Origin: JBCDCU01 sp039180865
GTDB taxonomy: Bacteria > Pseudomonadota > Alphaproteobacteria > Rhizobiales > JACESI01
DNA length: 17,567 nt
Reading direction: 5' to 3'
NCBI GenBank assembly: GCA_039180865.1
Contig: JBCDCZ010000066.1
Location: 1-17,567, forward strand
The notes beneath the pieces were generated by a model. It worked only from the letters and a program-made list of their open reading frames with translations. It was not told the DNA's origin and did not search any database. Positions 7,596-14,445 of the stretch are shown here, one piece after another; the first letter of the stretch is position 1; each line of letters begins with the position of its first letter. The translations under genes and the position numbers were made by a program.

Positions 7596-9029
7596 ATGAA
7601 AAAGTTTATCGGTGTAAGCACGCTCGCGCTTTGTTGCGCCCTTTTTTCGGGCAATGCGTCGGCCATTTCCCTGAACGAGGCGGTATCAATCGCTGTACAG
7701 ACAAGTCCCGAAGTTGGCCAGGCTGTTGAGAACCGCGAAGCAGTGGAATTCGAACTGCGGCAGGCCCGCGGCCTTTATCTGCCAAGCGTTGATCTGGAAG
7801 CGTTTGGTGGCGGACGCCGACTGGCGAGCCCGACCCGCACTAGCGTCGGCTTTCTTGGGACCGGTCTCAGCCCGGCACAAGCTTCACTCGTTGTGACGCA
7901 ATCGCTCTATCAAAGTGGAGCACGGCGTGCGGAAATCGAACGGCAGGCTTCACGGGTCGATGGCGCATCTTTCCGGGTGCTTGAGCGCAGCAGCTCCATC
8001 GGCCTCCAGGTTGTCGAGCAATATCTTGAATACCTTCTCCAACTTCAGATCCGAAAAGGGGCGCTTGCCAATCTTTCCTTTCACCGCCGCATTTCCGGTG
8101 ACATTGAATCCGCTATTTCGGGTGGGACGCTGACCGAAGCAGATCGCCAGCAAGTGAAAGAACGCTTGTTTGCTGCGGAAGCGAGACTGAAAGAAGCAGA
8201 AGAAGCAGCGTCAGCAGCCTCAATCAACTTTTTTCGTTTGGTCGGTCAGCCACTGAAAAGCGCGCAACGCCCAACGCCAGCGCGCAAAGTGATCCCGGCA
8301 AGCCTCACCGGTGCCATTGCGCTAGGGAAACAGAAAAACTCACGCATCCGCGCCGCAAAAGCCGATGTCGATGCGAGCGACGCCGACGTGCGTGCAGCAC
8401 GCGCGCAGCGCGGACCGCAAATTCTAGCAGAAGCACGCAGCCGGATCGGTTTCGACGTAGACGGTTCCGATGGCCGCACCTCCGACATTGAGGGCAGGCT
8501 TGTTGCTCGCTGGAACCTTTACCGTGGCGGTATCGATCGTGCGAATGAACAGGAACAGGTTCGCCGGGCAAGTGAACAGCGCCTCGTTCTTGCACAAGCT
8601 TACCGAGAAGTTGAAGCAGCTGTCAGAATCTCCTGGGACCGCCGGAACCGGCAGGTCGATCTCGCCCGCACGTTACGCCAGCAGGCGCGGGAAAATGCGA
8701 GCCTCGTCAATTCTTATGAAAGACAGTTCGGTGTGGGGCGCCGGTCTCTTCTTGACGTCTTGGACGCTCAGAACACCCGCTTCAATTCGGACGTTTTGAG
8801 CACGTCAGCAAACTTCGCCGCCCTTTTCTCTGAGTATCAGCTCCTTGCAGCAACCGGCCAACTGCTCCATTCTCTTGGTGTCGACCACCCTGTTCAGGCG
8901 GAAGCATACGGGCGGATCGAATTCCGAGTTCGCGAAACACAGGATGCCGACGCCTATTATCGCGAAGATTCACGGCAGGTAAACGAATTGCCGTTAGATT
9001 TGCTGGCACCGTTTCGCAAGAAGAATTAA
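7596..9029 (+). CDS. TolC-family outer-membrane protein of a type I secretion system (LapE-like)
   Basis: 477 residues starting with a clear Sec signal peptide (MKKFIGVSTLALCCALFSGNASA, cleavage after residue 23 next to ISLNEA). The mature part shows the two outer-membrane efflux repeats rich in long amphipathic helices: the first about 25-230 with LYLPSVDLEAFGGGR, the second about 235-440 with YRGGIDRANEQ and the conserved GVGRRSLLDVLDAQN (379-393). TolC proteins form the trimeric outer-membrane channel and periplasmic tunnel. The ABC transporter and HlyD-type adaptor encoded directly downstream, and the RTX adhesin beyond, identify the system as type I secretion of a large surface protein rather than drug efflux. 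GGGA at 7587-7590 precedes the start. Length is normal for the family; the charged C-terminal tail after about 440 is not diagnostic. Confidence 0.9.
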   Translation: MKKFIGVSTLALCCALFSGNASAISLNEAVSIAVQTSPEVGQAVENREAVEFELRQARGLYLPSVDLEAFGGGRRLASPTRTSVGFLGTGLSPAQASLVVTQSLYQSGARRAEIERQASRVDGASFRVLERSSSIGLQVVEQYLEYLLQLQIRKGALANLSFHRRISGDIESAISGGTLTEADRQQVKERLFAAEARLKEAEEAASAASINFFRLVGQPLKSAQRPTPARKVIPASLTGAIALGKQKNSRIRAAKADVDASDADVRAARAQRGPQILAEARSRIGFDVDGSDGRTSDIEGRLVARWNLYRGGIDRANEQEQVRRASEQRLVLAQAYREVEAAVRISWDRRNRQVDLARTLRQQARENASLVNSYERQFGVGRRSLLDVLDAQNTRFNSDVLSTSANFAALFSEYQLLAATGQLLHSLGVDHPVQAEAYGRIEFRVRETQDADAYYREDSRQVNELPLDLLAPFRKKN

Positions 9030-9066
9030 CGGCTGATATCAAACAATACGGTAAGGAGCATCGACC

Positions 9067-11346
9067 GTGGCGCTCGACCGGGGATCCGAGGATCAAGGCG
9101 AGGCGCTGCCAAAACGCTCCAGCAAAGACGAGAGCCAGGCAAATGCTTCCCTCGCCGCAGGGAGTGGCGCAAGCCTGAGGATCGCCTTTCGACTGATCGC
9201 GCGCAGCCTCGGCCGCTCCGATTCGGAGACTGTCCTTTTCTTCGATCTTCCCCTTGATCCGCAGAAGGTGGATTTCCTCGAAATCGAACGTCTAGCCGAT
9301 AATGTCGGTTTGGACGTAACCGCTGCGCACGCGCGCGGCGACCGCCTGTCCAATATCGATCTACCCGTTCTTATGAAGCTGGCTGACGGCACTTACGCAG
9401 GGCTCATAGACCGCGAACAGGACGGGAGTTGGATCGGTGTCATGCCGGGTGAGCAATCTGCGCGGAAGATACCAGCAGATGATCTTCAGGGTGTGAAGAT
9501 CGCCGATCTTTATTCATTCTCTCGGCCTTACCGGAACGACGACGAGCGCGCTCAATTTGACGGTCAAAGCCACATCAAGAAATCACACTGGCTCTTCGGA
9601 AGTCTCGCGAAACACTGGAGCGCCTATGCGTATGTGGCCCTGGCGACGTTGTTCATCAACCTGATCGGTCTTGTCACACCGCTCTTCATCATGAACGTTT
9701 ATGACCGAATTCTTCCGAACAAAGCGACCTCCAGCCTTCTCGCTCTCGCCATCGGAGTCGTCATAGCCCTAATCTTCGATCTGCTCCTGAAGCTGGCGCG
9801 AGCGCGGCTGATCGACCAAACCGGCCGTACGGCCGATCAACGAATATCGACGCTGATCTTTGAAAAAATTCTCAACACCACATTAGCGGCACGTCCTGCT
9901 TCGACAGGTGATCATGCGAACCGTGTCAGTCAATTCGAATTCTTGCGGGAGTTTTTTTCCTCGACCACGGTTACGACCTTCATCGATTCAATCTTCGTGC
10001 TCCTTTTTCTCGTGGTCATTTACTACGTCGCCGGTTGGCTCTTCGTCATACCGCTTGTCGCGTTCCTGATAACTCTCGCGATCGGCCTTGTTGCGCAATA
10101 TCGGATTGGCCGCAAAGTGGCGCAGGCTGCAAATGAGAGTGCTGAACGCCAATCCCTTCTGGTCGAGACCATTTCCACCATGGAAACCGTTAAGACGCTG
10201 ATGGCTGAGCGCCCGCTCCTCGACCGCTGGAAGGAGTTGTCAAAGAACGCGTCCAAGACCACGCTCGATCTGAAACAATTGTCATCAGGAGCGACCAACT
10301 GGACACAATATGTTCAGCAGATGGTCGCTATCTTGATGGTGGTCTTCGGCGTTTACGAATTTGCAGAAGGTCGGTTGTCTGCCGGCGCCATCATTGCGGT
10401 TGTCATGTTGTCGGGTCGTACAGTTGCCCCGTTATCTCAAATTGCGCTCACCCTCGCCAAAGTGCGTCAAGCGCGGCTTTCCCTAAAAATCATCGACCAG
10501 ATCATGGCGCAGCCAGAGGATCGCCCAAAGAGTGCGGGCTTTGTCAGCCGGGAAATCTCCGACGGTGGCTTGACGTTCTCAAAGGTCGGTTTTCGTTATC
10601 CCGGCACTGACCAAGCTGTCCTTAATGAATTGAGTTTTGCAATCAAGCCAGGCGAGCGAGTCGGGATCATTGGCAAGATCGGTTCCGGCAAGACCACGGT
10701 CGGACGTCTCCTCAGCGGTCTTTATCAGGCGGAAGAGGGAAGCGTCCTGATCGATGGGATTGACATCAGACAATACCATCCAGCGACGGTTCGAAGCGCG
10801 GTCGCTTTTGCAAATCAATCTACCGATCTTTTTTCCGGCACGTTGAAAGACAATTTGAAGATCGGCAATCCGCTCGCATCCGATGCTGACGTTGTCCGTG
10901 TGGCAGGCCTCACCGGGGTCGACGATTTCGCGTCCCGTCATCCGCGGGGGTTTGATATGCCGGTCGGCGAACGGGGCACCAATCTTTCCGGCGGCCAACG
11001 TCAAGCCGTTGCTATTGCTCGCCTTTTGTTATGCGATCCCAAGATTGTTTTTCTCGACGAACCGTCAGGCGCCATGGACCTTGCCTCTGAACGCCATCTG
11101 ATGAAGACCCTGGCGAAGGCATTTGATCAGGATGTGACGGTAGTCATTTCAACTCACCGCTATAGCCTGTTGGAGCTGGTTGACCGCCTGATCGTACTTG
11201 ATCGCGGCCGCGTTGTTGCCGATGGTCCAAAAGCACAAGTTCTCGAAGCGCTGAACACGCAATTGCGCGCGCGCAGAGGGAAGACGGCGAACCAAACTTC
11301 CGCCGCCACAAAAACCAATGATACCGGGACAAATACTTCAAACTGA
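9067..11346 (+). CDS. Type I secretion ABC transporter (LapB-like) with degenerate C39-like domain
   Basis: 759 residues. Residues about 37-175 form a C39-peptidase-like domain containing no cysteine, so it cannot cleave leaders and probably docks the unfolded substrate, as in LapB and HlyB. A six-helix transmembrane domain starts near residue 185 (YVALATLFINLIGLVTPLF). The nucleotide-binding domain (about 515-735) has Walker A G536-K-I-G-S-G-K542-T, signature L640-SGGQRQ, Walker B IVFLDE (E665) and the H-loop H697. It would drive ATP-powered export of the RTX adhesin across the inner membrane. Translation starts at GTG 9067, supported by AAGGAG at 9053-9058 with 8-nt spacing. The C-terminal about 20 residues are low-complexity Thr/Asn. 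The adaptor gene begins at or just before its stop codon. Confidence 0.93.
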   Translation: MALDRGSEDQGEALPKRSSKDESQANASLAAGSGASLRIAFRLIARSLGRSDSETVLFFDLPLDPQKVDFLEIERLADNVGLDVTAAHARGDRLSNIDLPVLMKLADGTYAGLIDREQDGSWIGVMPGEQSARKIPADDLQGVKIADLYSFSRPYRNDDERAQFDGQSHIKKSHWLFGSLAKHWSAYAYVALATLFINLIGLVTPLFIMNVYDRILPNKATSSLLALAIGVVIALIFDLLLKLARARLIDQTGRTADQRISTLIFEKILNTTLAARPASTGDHANRVSQFEFLREFFSSTTVTTFIDSIFVLLFLVVIYYVAGWLFVIPLVAFLITLAIGLVAQYRIGRKVAQAANESAERQSLLVETISTMETVKTLMAERPLLDRWKELSKNASKTTLDLKQLSSGATNWTQYVQQMVAILMVVFGVYEFAEGRLSAGAIIAVVMLSGRTVAPLSQIALTLAKVRQARLSLKIIDQIMAQPEDRPKSAGFVSREISDGGLTFSKVGFRYPGTDQAVLNELSFAIKPGERVGIIGKIGSGKTTVGRLLSGLYQAEEGSVLIDGIDIRQYHPATVRSAVAFANQSTDLFSGTLKDNLKIGNPLASDADVVRVAGLTGVDDFASRHPRGFDMPVGERGTNLSGGQRQAVAIARLLLCDPKIVFLDEPSGAMDLASERHLMKTLAKAFDQDVTVVISTHRYSLLELVDRLIVLDRGRVVADGPKAQVLEALNTQLRARRGKTANQTSAATKTNDTGTNTSN

Positions 11347-11347
11347 C

Positions 11348-12622
11348 ATGGACCGCTCAGCCTCCCCCCGCCTTGTCATTTTGCTTTGTTTCGCCTTCAT
11401 GGCGAGTTTTCTCACTTGGGCGTCTTTTACCGAGATCGAAGAGGTCGCTCGCGGTGATGGCAGGGTCATCCCGGCAGGCCGTACCCAGTCGATCCAGGCA
11501 ACCGAACCTGGAGTGGTCACGGAAATTGCCGTTCAGATCGGGCAGGTCGTCGACAAGGGCCAACTTGTCGTTCGGCTCGACGACACCGCGACACAGTCAG
11601 ATCTCGGGGAAGTTGAAGCAAGGTCGCGTGCTTTGGAGGCGAGGATCGCCCGCCTTGAACTTGAAGAACGCGGCGAGTTTGACGCTGACTTTATTTGTCC
11701 CCCGAATGTGCGCGAGAGAGCACCGGAAATCTGCGAGAATGAGCGGCAGCTTCTCACATTGGACCGGACGAATTACGAAAATTCCCTCTCGGTTCTTCGC
11801 CAGCGGGTCATTCAGCGGGAACGCGAACTTGAGGAAACGCGCGCCAATATCAATCGTCTGGAAGGTGCCTTTGAGATTTCTCAGCGCGAATTCGAATTGA
11901 TCAAACCGCTTGCCGCAGAACGCCTTGTCGCGCAAACAGAACTGATCAGAGTTGAGCGGGAGGTGAATAATCACCGCGGGAAACTCGCCGTCAGCCGCGA
12001 AGCGGTTCCAAGACTTCAAGGCGCAATTGAAGAGGCTCGCCTTCAAATGCGCGAACTCACGCTCCAATTCCGGCGCGATGCCCTAACTCGAAAGACCGAA
12101 GCGCTCGCGGAGCTTTCCGTTCTGCGGGAAACCGCACGCGGCGAGACTTCAAGGGTTGCCCGCACCGATATCACGACACCGGTCGATGGCGTTATCAATA
12201 CCATGCAGGTGAATACGATCGGTGCCTTTGTCAGACCCGGCGATGTCATTGCAGAAGTCGTTCCGACATCAGAAGAACTTCTGATCGAGGCACGCATCTC
12301 ACCAAACGACGTTGCTTTCGTGCTTCCCGGTCAACTGGCACGCGTCAAAATCACCGCTTTCGACTTTTCCGTCTACGGTGCGCTTGATGGCGAAGTGATT
12401 ACAATCGGGTCCGATAGTATTCTGGATGAAAAGACAGGCGAACCATACTTCGAAGCCCGCATAAGGACGAAAACAGCGTATCTTGAAAGGGGTGGTGAAC
12501 GGTTTCAAATCACGCCGGGCATGATCTCGACTGCAGACATCCTCACAGGCAAGAAAACGGTTCTAAGTTACCTCTTAAAACCATTGAACAAAGTTCAGCA
12601 GGAAGCTCTGAGCGAACGATGA
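11348..12622 (+). CDS. HlyD-family periplasmic adaptor (LapC-like) of the type I secretion system
   Basis: 424 residues from ATG 11348, which lies 1 nt after the transporter stop; an in-frame ATG at 11318 would add 10 residues and overlap the transporter by 29 nt. Neither start has a good ribosome site, so translational coupling is likely and the exact start is open. One membrane anchor (about 9-26) follows a short cytoplasmic tail, then the first half of a lipoyl/barrel-sandwich domain (GVVTEIAVQIGQVVDKG), a long coiled-coil hairpin (about 83-275), the returning lipoyl half (DITTPVDGVINTMQVNTIGAFV) and a beta-barrel domain ending near ITPGMISTADI. The adaptor bridges the ABC transporter and the TolC-like channel. 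Two cysteines near 118 and 131 at the start of the hairpin could form a periplasmic disulfide. Its stop overlaps the next gene's ATG. Confidence 0.9.
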   Translation: MDRSASPRLVILLCFAFMASFLTWASFTEIEEVARGDGRVIPAGRTQSIQATEPGVVTEIAVQIGQVVDKGQLVVRLDDTATQSDLGEVEARSRALEARIARLELEERGEFDADFICPPNVRERAPEICENERQLLTLDRTNYENSLSVLRQRVIQRERELEETRANINRLEGAFEISQREFELIKPLAAERLVAQTELIRVEREVNNHRGKLAVSREAVPRLQGAIEEARLQMRELTLQFRRDALTRKTEALAELSVLRETARGETSRVARTDITTPVDGVINTMQVNTIGAFVRPGDVIAEVVPTSEELLIEARISPNDVAFVLPGQLARVKITAFDFSVYGALDGEVITIGSDSILDEKTGEPYFEARIRTKTAYLERGGERFQITPGMISTADILTGKKTVLSYLLKPLNKVQQEALSER

Positions 12623-13260
12623 CTGAAACCGACGGGGATAAGGACAAGACTACCGACGATGCGGCAGACAGCTCCTACAACCCGATTTTCAGGGCGATAA
12701 AGGCTGGCGGTCGCCGACGCGGTCTGAAACTTGAACGTTGTTTCTGGGACGCTCTCCAGACAATTTCAAAGCGCAGCGGTCGTTCCCTCACACAAATTAT
12801 AGAAGATCTCGAGGAAGAAGGCCGCAAGGCCGCCATACCCAGCCTTCCCGGGAACCTTACATCTGCACTGAGGGTCTTCGCGCTAACGACGCTGCAGAAA
12901 ACCGAATCTCGCCACTTACAAAAGGCTTCACTTGACACTTTAAGGATTGTTCTCGGGGCTTGCCCCACCCCTGCATTTGCGTTGGCCCTCACCAAACCGG
13001 ATAGATACTTCAATCCGGCATTCATCCGATATTTGCGGACAACTCTCCCGGGTGCCGCAAGCGATACGGTCGAACGGAGTTTGCGCCTTCAAATCGATAT
13101 GCCGCTTGCTGACCTCAAACGCGAACTAGATGAGAACGCCACGGGTACCGTGGAACTGGGTTTCGCTATCGGCGTTGATGAACGCCGTGTCCGAGGACGA
13201 CTACGCGCTGTCACGGCCCCATCGACCGATGACGCCGTCATTGGTTACGTGATCCAATAA
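12619..13260 (+). CDS. Ribbon-helix-helix (RHH_4-type) protein with possible PAS-like C-terminal half
   Basis: 213 residues, overlapping the adaptor gene by 4 nt (ATGA), so almost certainly co-expressed with the secretion machinery. After an acidic, disordered start, residues about 32-93 resemble the RHH_4 ribbon-helix-helix domain: a basic strand RRRGLKLE, then FWDALQTISKRSGRSLTQIIEDL, then NLTSALRVFALTTL. Such domains dimerise and insert a beta-ribbon in DNA. The remaining about 120 residues are less familiar; the stretch GACPTPAFALAL followed by RYFNPAFIRYLR resembles the first strands and helix of a PAS sensor domain, and the final VRGRLRAVTA / DAVIGYVIQ looks like closing beta strands. 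This would be a single-chain sensor plus DNA-binding protein. The PAS suggestion is tentative; the target is unknown but the divergent lapG/adhesin spacer, with its dyads, is nearby. Confidence 0.75.
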   Translation: MTETDGDKDKTTDDAADSSYNPIFRAIKAGGRRRGLKLERCFWDALQTISKRSGRSLTQIIEDLEEEGRKAAIPSLPGNLTSALRVFALTTLQKTESRHLQKASLDTLRIVLGACPTPAFALALTKPDRYFNPAFIRYLRTTLPGAASDTVERSLRLQIDMPLADLKRELDENATGTVELGFAIGVDERRVRGRLRAVTAPSTDDAVIGYVIQ

Positions 13261-13280
13261 ACGGGGCCGTCGGGTGAATT

Positions 13281-14120
13281 CTAGAAGAGCGGGACAGCCT
13301 GGAGGTCTGATGCGTCATTATCGCCATAAGCAGGACGTATAGACGGTATCGGAATTCCGCTCCCAAATGACGCGGCGGTGGGACCGGCCATGCCTGCAAG
13401 CTGCGTTTTTTGCGGGAGCGCTTTGCCGTGCAGGAATGACCGTTCAGCAGCGAATGAATAAAGCGGCTGATAATGTGAGATCGCACTGTCAGCCAAAACC
13501 TGGTCACTCAGATTGTCGAGGATGAAATACCCCTGATTGGTGTTGACCGCGAGAACCGCGTGGTAAAGGTTCCGGGCTTTGTCCTTGAGGACAACAAGGG
13601 ACAGACTTTCTGCTGGAACGCCCAAATCGCGGAGCATGGCATATTTGAGGATCGCGAAGTCTTCGCAATCGCCATAACCATTACTGGCTGTCTCCGAAGC
13701 GTCAGCCCAGTAATCAAGATGACCATAGGCTTCGTAGTCTTCCCGGTAGGTAATTGCATCATTCACGATGCGGTTCACTCTATCCAGCGCCTGGTAGAGT
13801 CCAATGCCGCCGTTGAGTGAACCGATATCATCCGAAACTTCGCATTCAAGTCCGGAGAAGCAGACGCTATCTGCGATAGAAGTCTCGACATTGGCGCGGA
13901 CCCGCTGCCATTCAGACTTCGTTTTCACCGCCGAAAAAGAGAGGGCAGCCGTTCCGAAAACGCTATCCCGAATTGTACTCGGGGCTGCAGCCGTTTGCTT
14001 GTTCGAGATGGACGCGCCCTCTTCTCCAACGCCGAGCGCAGCATGAGCATGCCCGCTGATTCCAGCACACAGTGCGAAGACCAACAAAGTACGACAAAAT
14101 GAATACGTGAGGAATGGCAT
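13281..14120 (-). CDS. lapG: LapG-type periplasmic cysteine protease (transglutaminase-like, BTLCP family)
   Basis: 279 residues. A Sec signal peptide (hydrophobic LLVFALCAG, probable cleavage after AHA at 27) directs it to the periplasm. The catalytic triad of bacterial transglutaminase-like cysteine proteases is visible: C152 in YGDCEDFA, H187 in YHAVLAV and D202 in ILDNL. D151 and E153, flanking the cysteine, match the calcium-binding pair described in LapG. LapG cuts LapA-type adhesins in their N-terminal retention module, releasing them from the cell surface; the divergent adhesin gene supplies the probable substrate with an AAG site. In known systems LapD, a c-di-GMP receptor, sequesters LapG; no LapD is encoded in this window. 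GGGAG (complement of 14126-14130) supports the start. Its 3' end converges on the ribbon-helix-helix gene with 20 nt between them and no evident terminator. Confidence 0.9.
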   Translation of the reverse strand: MPFLTYSFCRTLLVFALCAGISGHAHAALGVGEEGASISNKQTAAAPSTIRDSVFGTAALSFSAVKTKSEWQRVRANVETSIADSVCFSGLECEVSDDIGSLNGGIGLYQALDRVNRIVNDAITYREDYEAYGHLDYWADASETASNGYGDCEDFAILKYAMLRDLGVPAESLSLVVLKDKARNLYHAVLAVNTNQGYFILDNLSDQVLADSAISHYQPLYSFAAERSFLHGKALPQKTQLAGMAGPTAASFGSGIPIPSIRPAYGDNDASDLQAVPLF

Positions 14121-14187
14121 GAAAGCTCCCGTTTGCAGGGAGCCTAGCCAATAAAAATTGAGGCTCTGTCAGCCCATTCATTAAAGT

Positions 14188-14225
14188 TTTCACAAAATAC
14201 TATGATTAATCAATGTGTTGTGAAA
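14188..14225. repeat. 8-bp inverted repeat with near-concentric GATTAATC
   Basis: TTTCACAA (14188-14195) and TTGTGAAA (14218-14225) are perfect inverted copies, 22 nt apart. The palindrome GATTAATC (14204-14211) lies within 1 nt of their centre. It sits about 70-105 nt upstream of the lapG start codon, where an operator would be expected. Confidence 0.4.
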
Positions 14226-14251
14226 TATCGCTGATTTCCTTAAAATGCGAT

Positions 14252-14323
14252 ATACATATTATAATATGCTAATCCGTTAACCATTAGTAACTTCTCGCAG
14301 AAAAAGCATATTATTATATGTAT
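14252..14323. repeat. 19-nt near-perfect inverted repeat upstream of the adhesin
   Basis: The left arm 14252-14270 (ATACATATTATAATATGCT) is the reverse complement of the right arm 14305-14323 with one T-T mismatch (18/19). The 34-nt spacer contains TTAACCATTAGTAAC. The left arm includes a self-palindromic TATTATAATA, giving TATAAT on each strand. Confidence 0.6.
14277..14290. promoter_or_regulatory. CtrA-like box (TTAACCAT)
   Basis: TTAACCATTAGTAA matches the first half of the alphaproteobacterial CtrA motif (TTAA-N7-TTAA; TTAACCAT is a frequent variant), but the second half-site is TAAC rather than TTAA. It lies in the spacer of the 19-nt inverted repeat. Suggestive only. Confidence 0.25.
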
Positions 14324-14445
14324 TTTTATGAACAAAAGCTTGCATAAGACCAACCATTCTTATTTAAATTCGATCAAACGAAGAACCCTAACAACGAGCC
14401 GGCCAACGGCCGCCCAGTCGGGCACAAATTTTCCGGAGAAAAAGT

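Larger units (their letters stand above)
14121..14445. promoter_or_regulatory. Divergent AT-rich regulatory region between lapG and the adhesin
   Basis: These 325 nt carry no gene and are far more AT-rich than the surroundings. They hold both promoters of the divergent pair. Notable items are a TTTCACAA/TTGTGAAA dyad (14188-14225), a 19-nt inverted repeat (14252-14270 and 14305-14323), a CtrA-like TTAACCAT (14277-14284) between those arms, perfect TATAAT hexamers on both strands within the left arm, and a CGGCC/GGCCG hairpin (14400-14412) in the adhesin leader. A weak TTGCAT (14340-14345)/TTTAAA (14363-14368) pair with a 17-nt spacer could be the adhesin promoter. The adhesin ribosome site is GGAG at 14435-14438. 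Confidence 0.55.

Noticed and set aside
14140..14166. GAGCCT/AGGCTC pair in the lapG leader
   Set aside because: Only 6 bp with a 15-nt loop; could arise by chance and has no supporting context.
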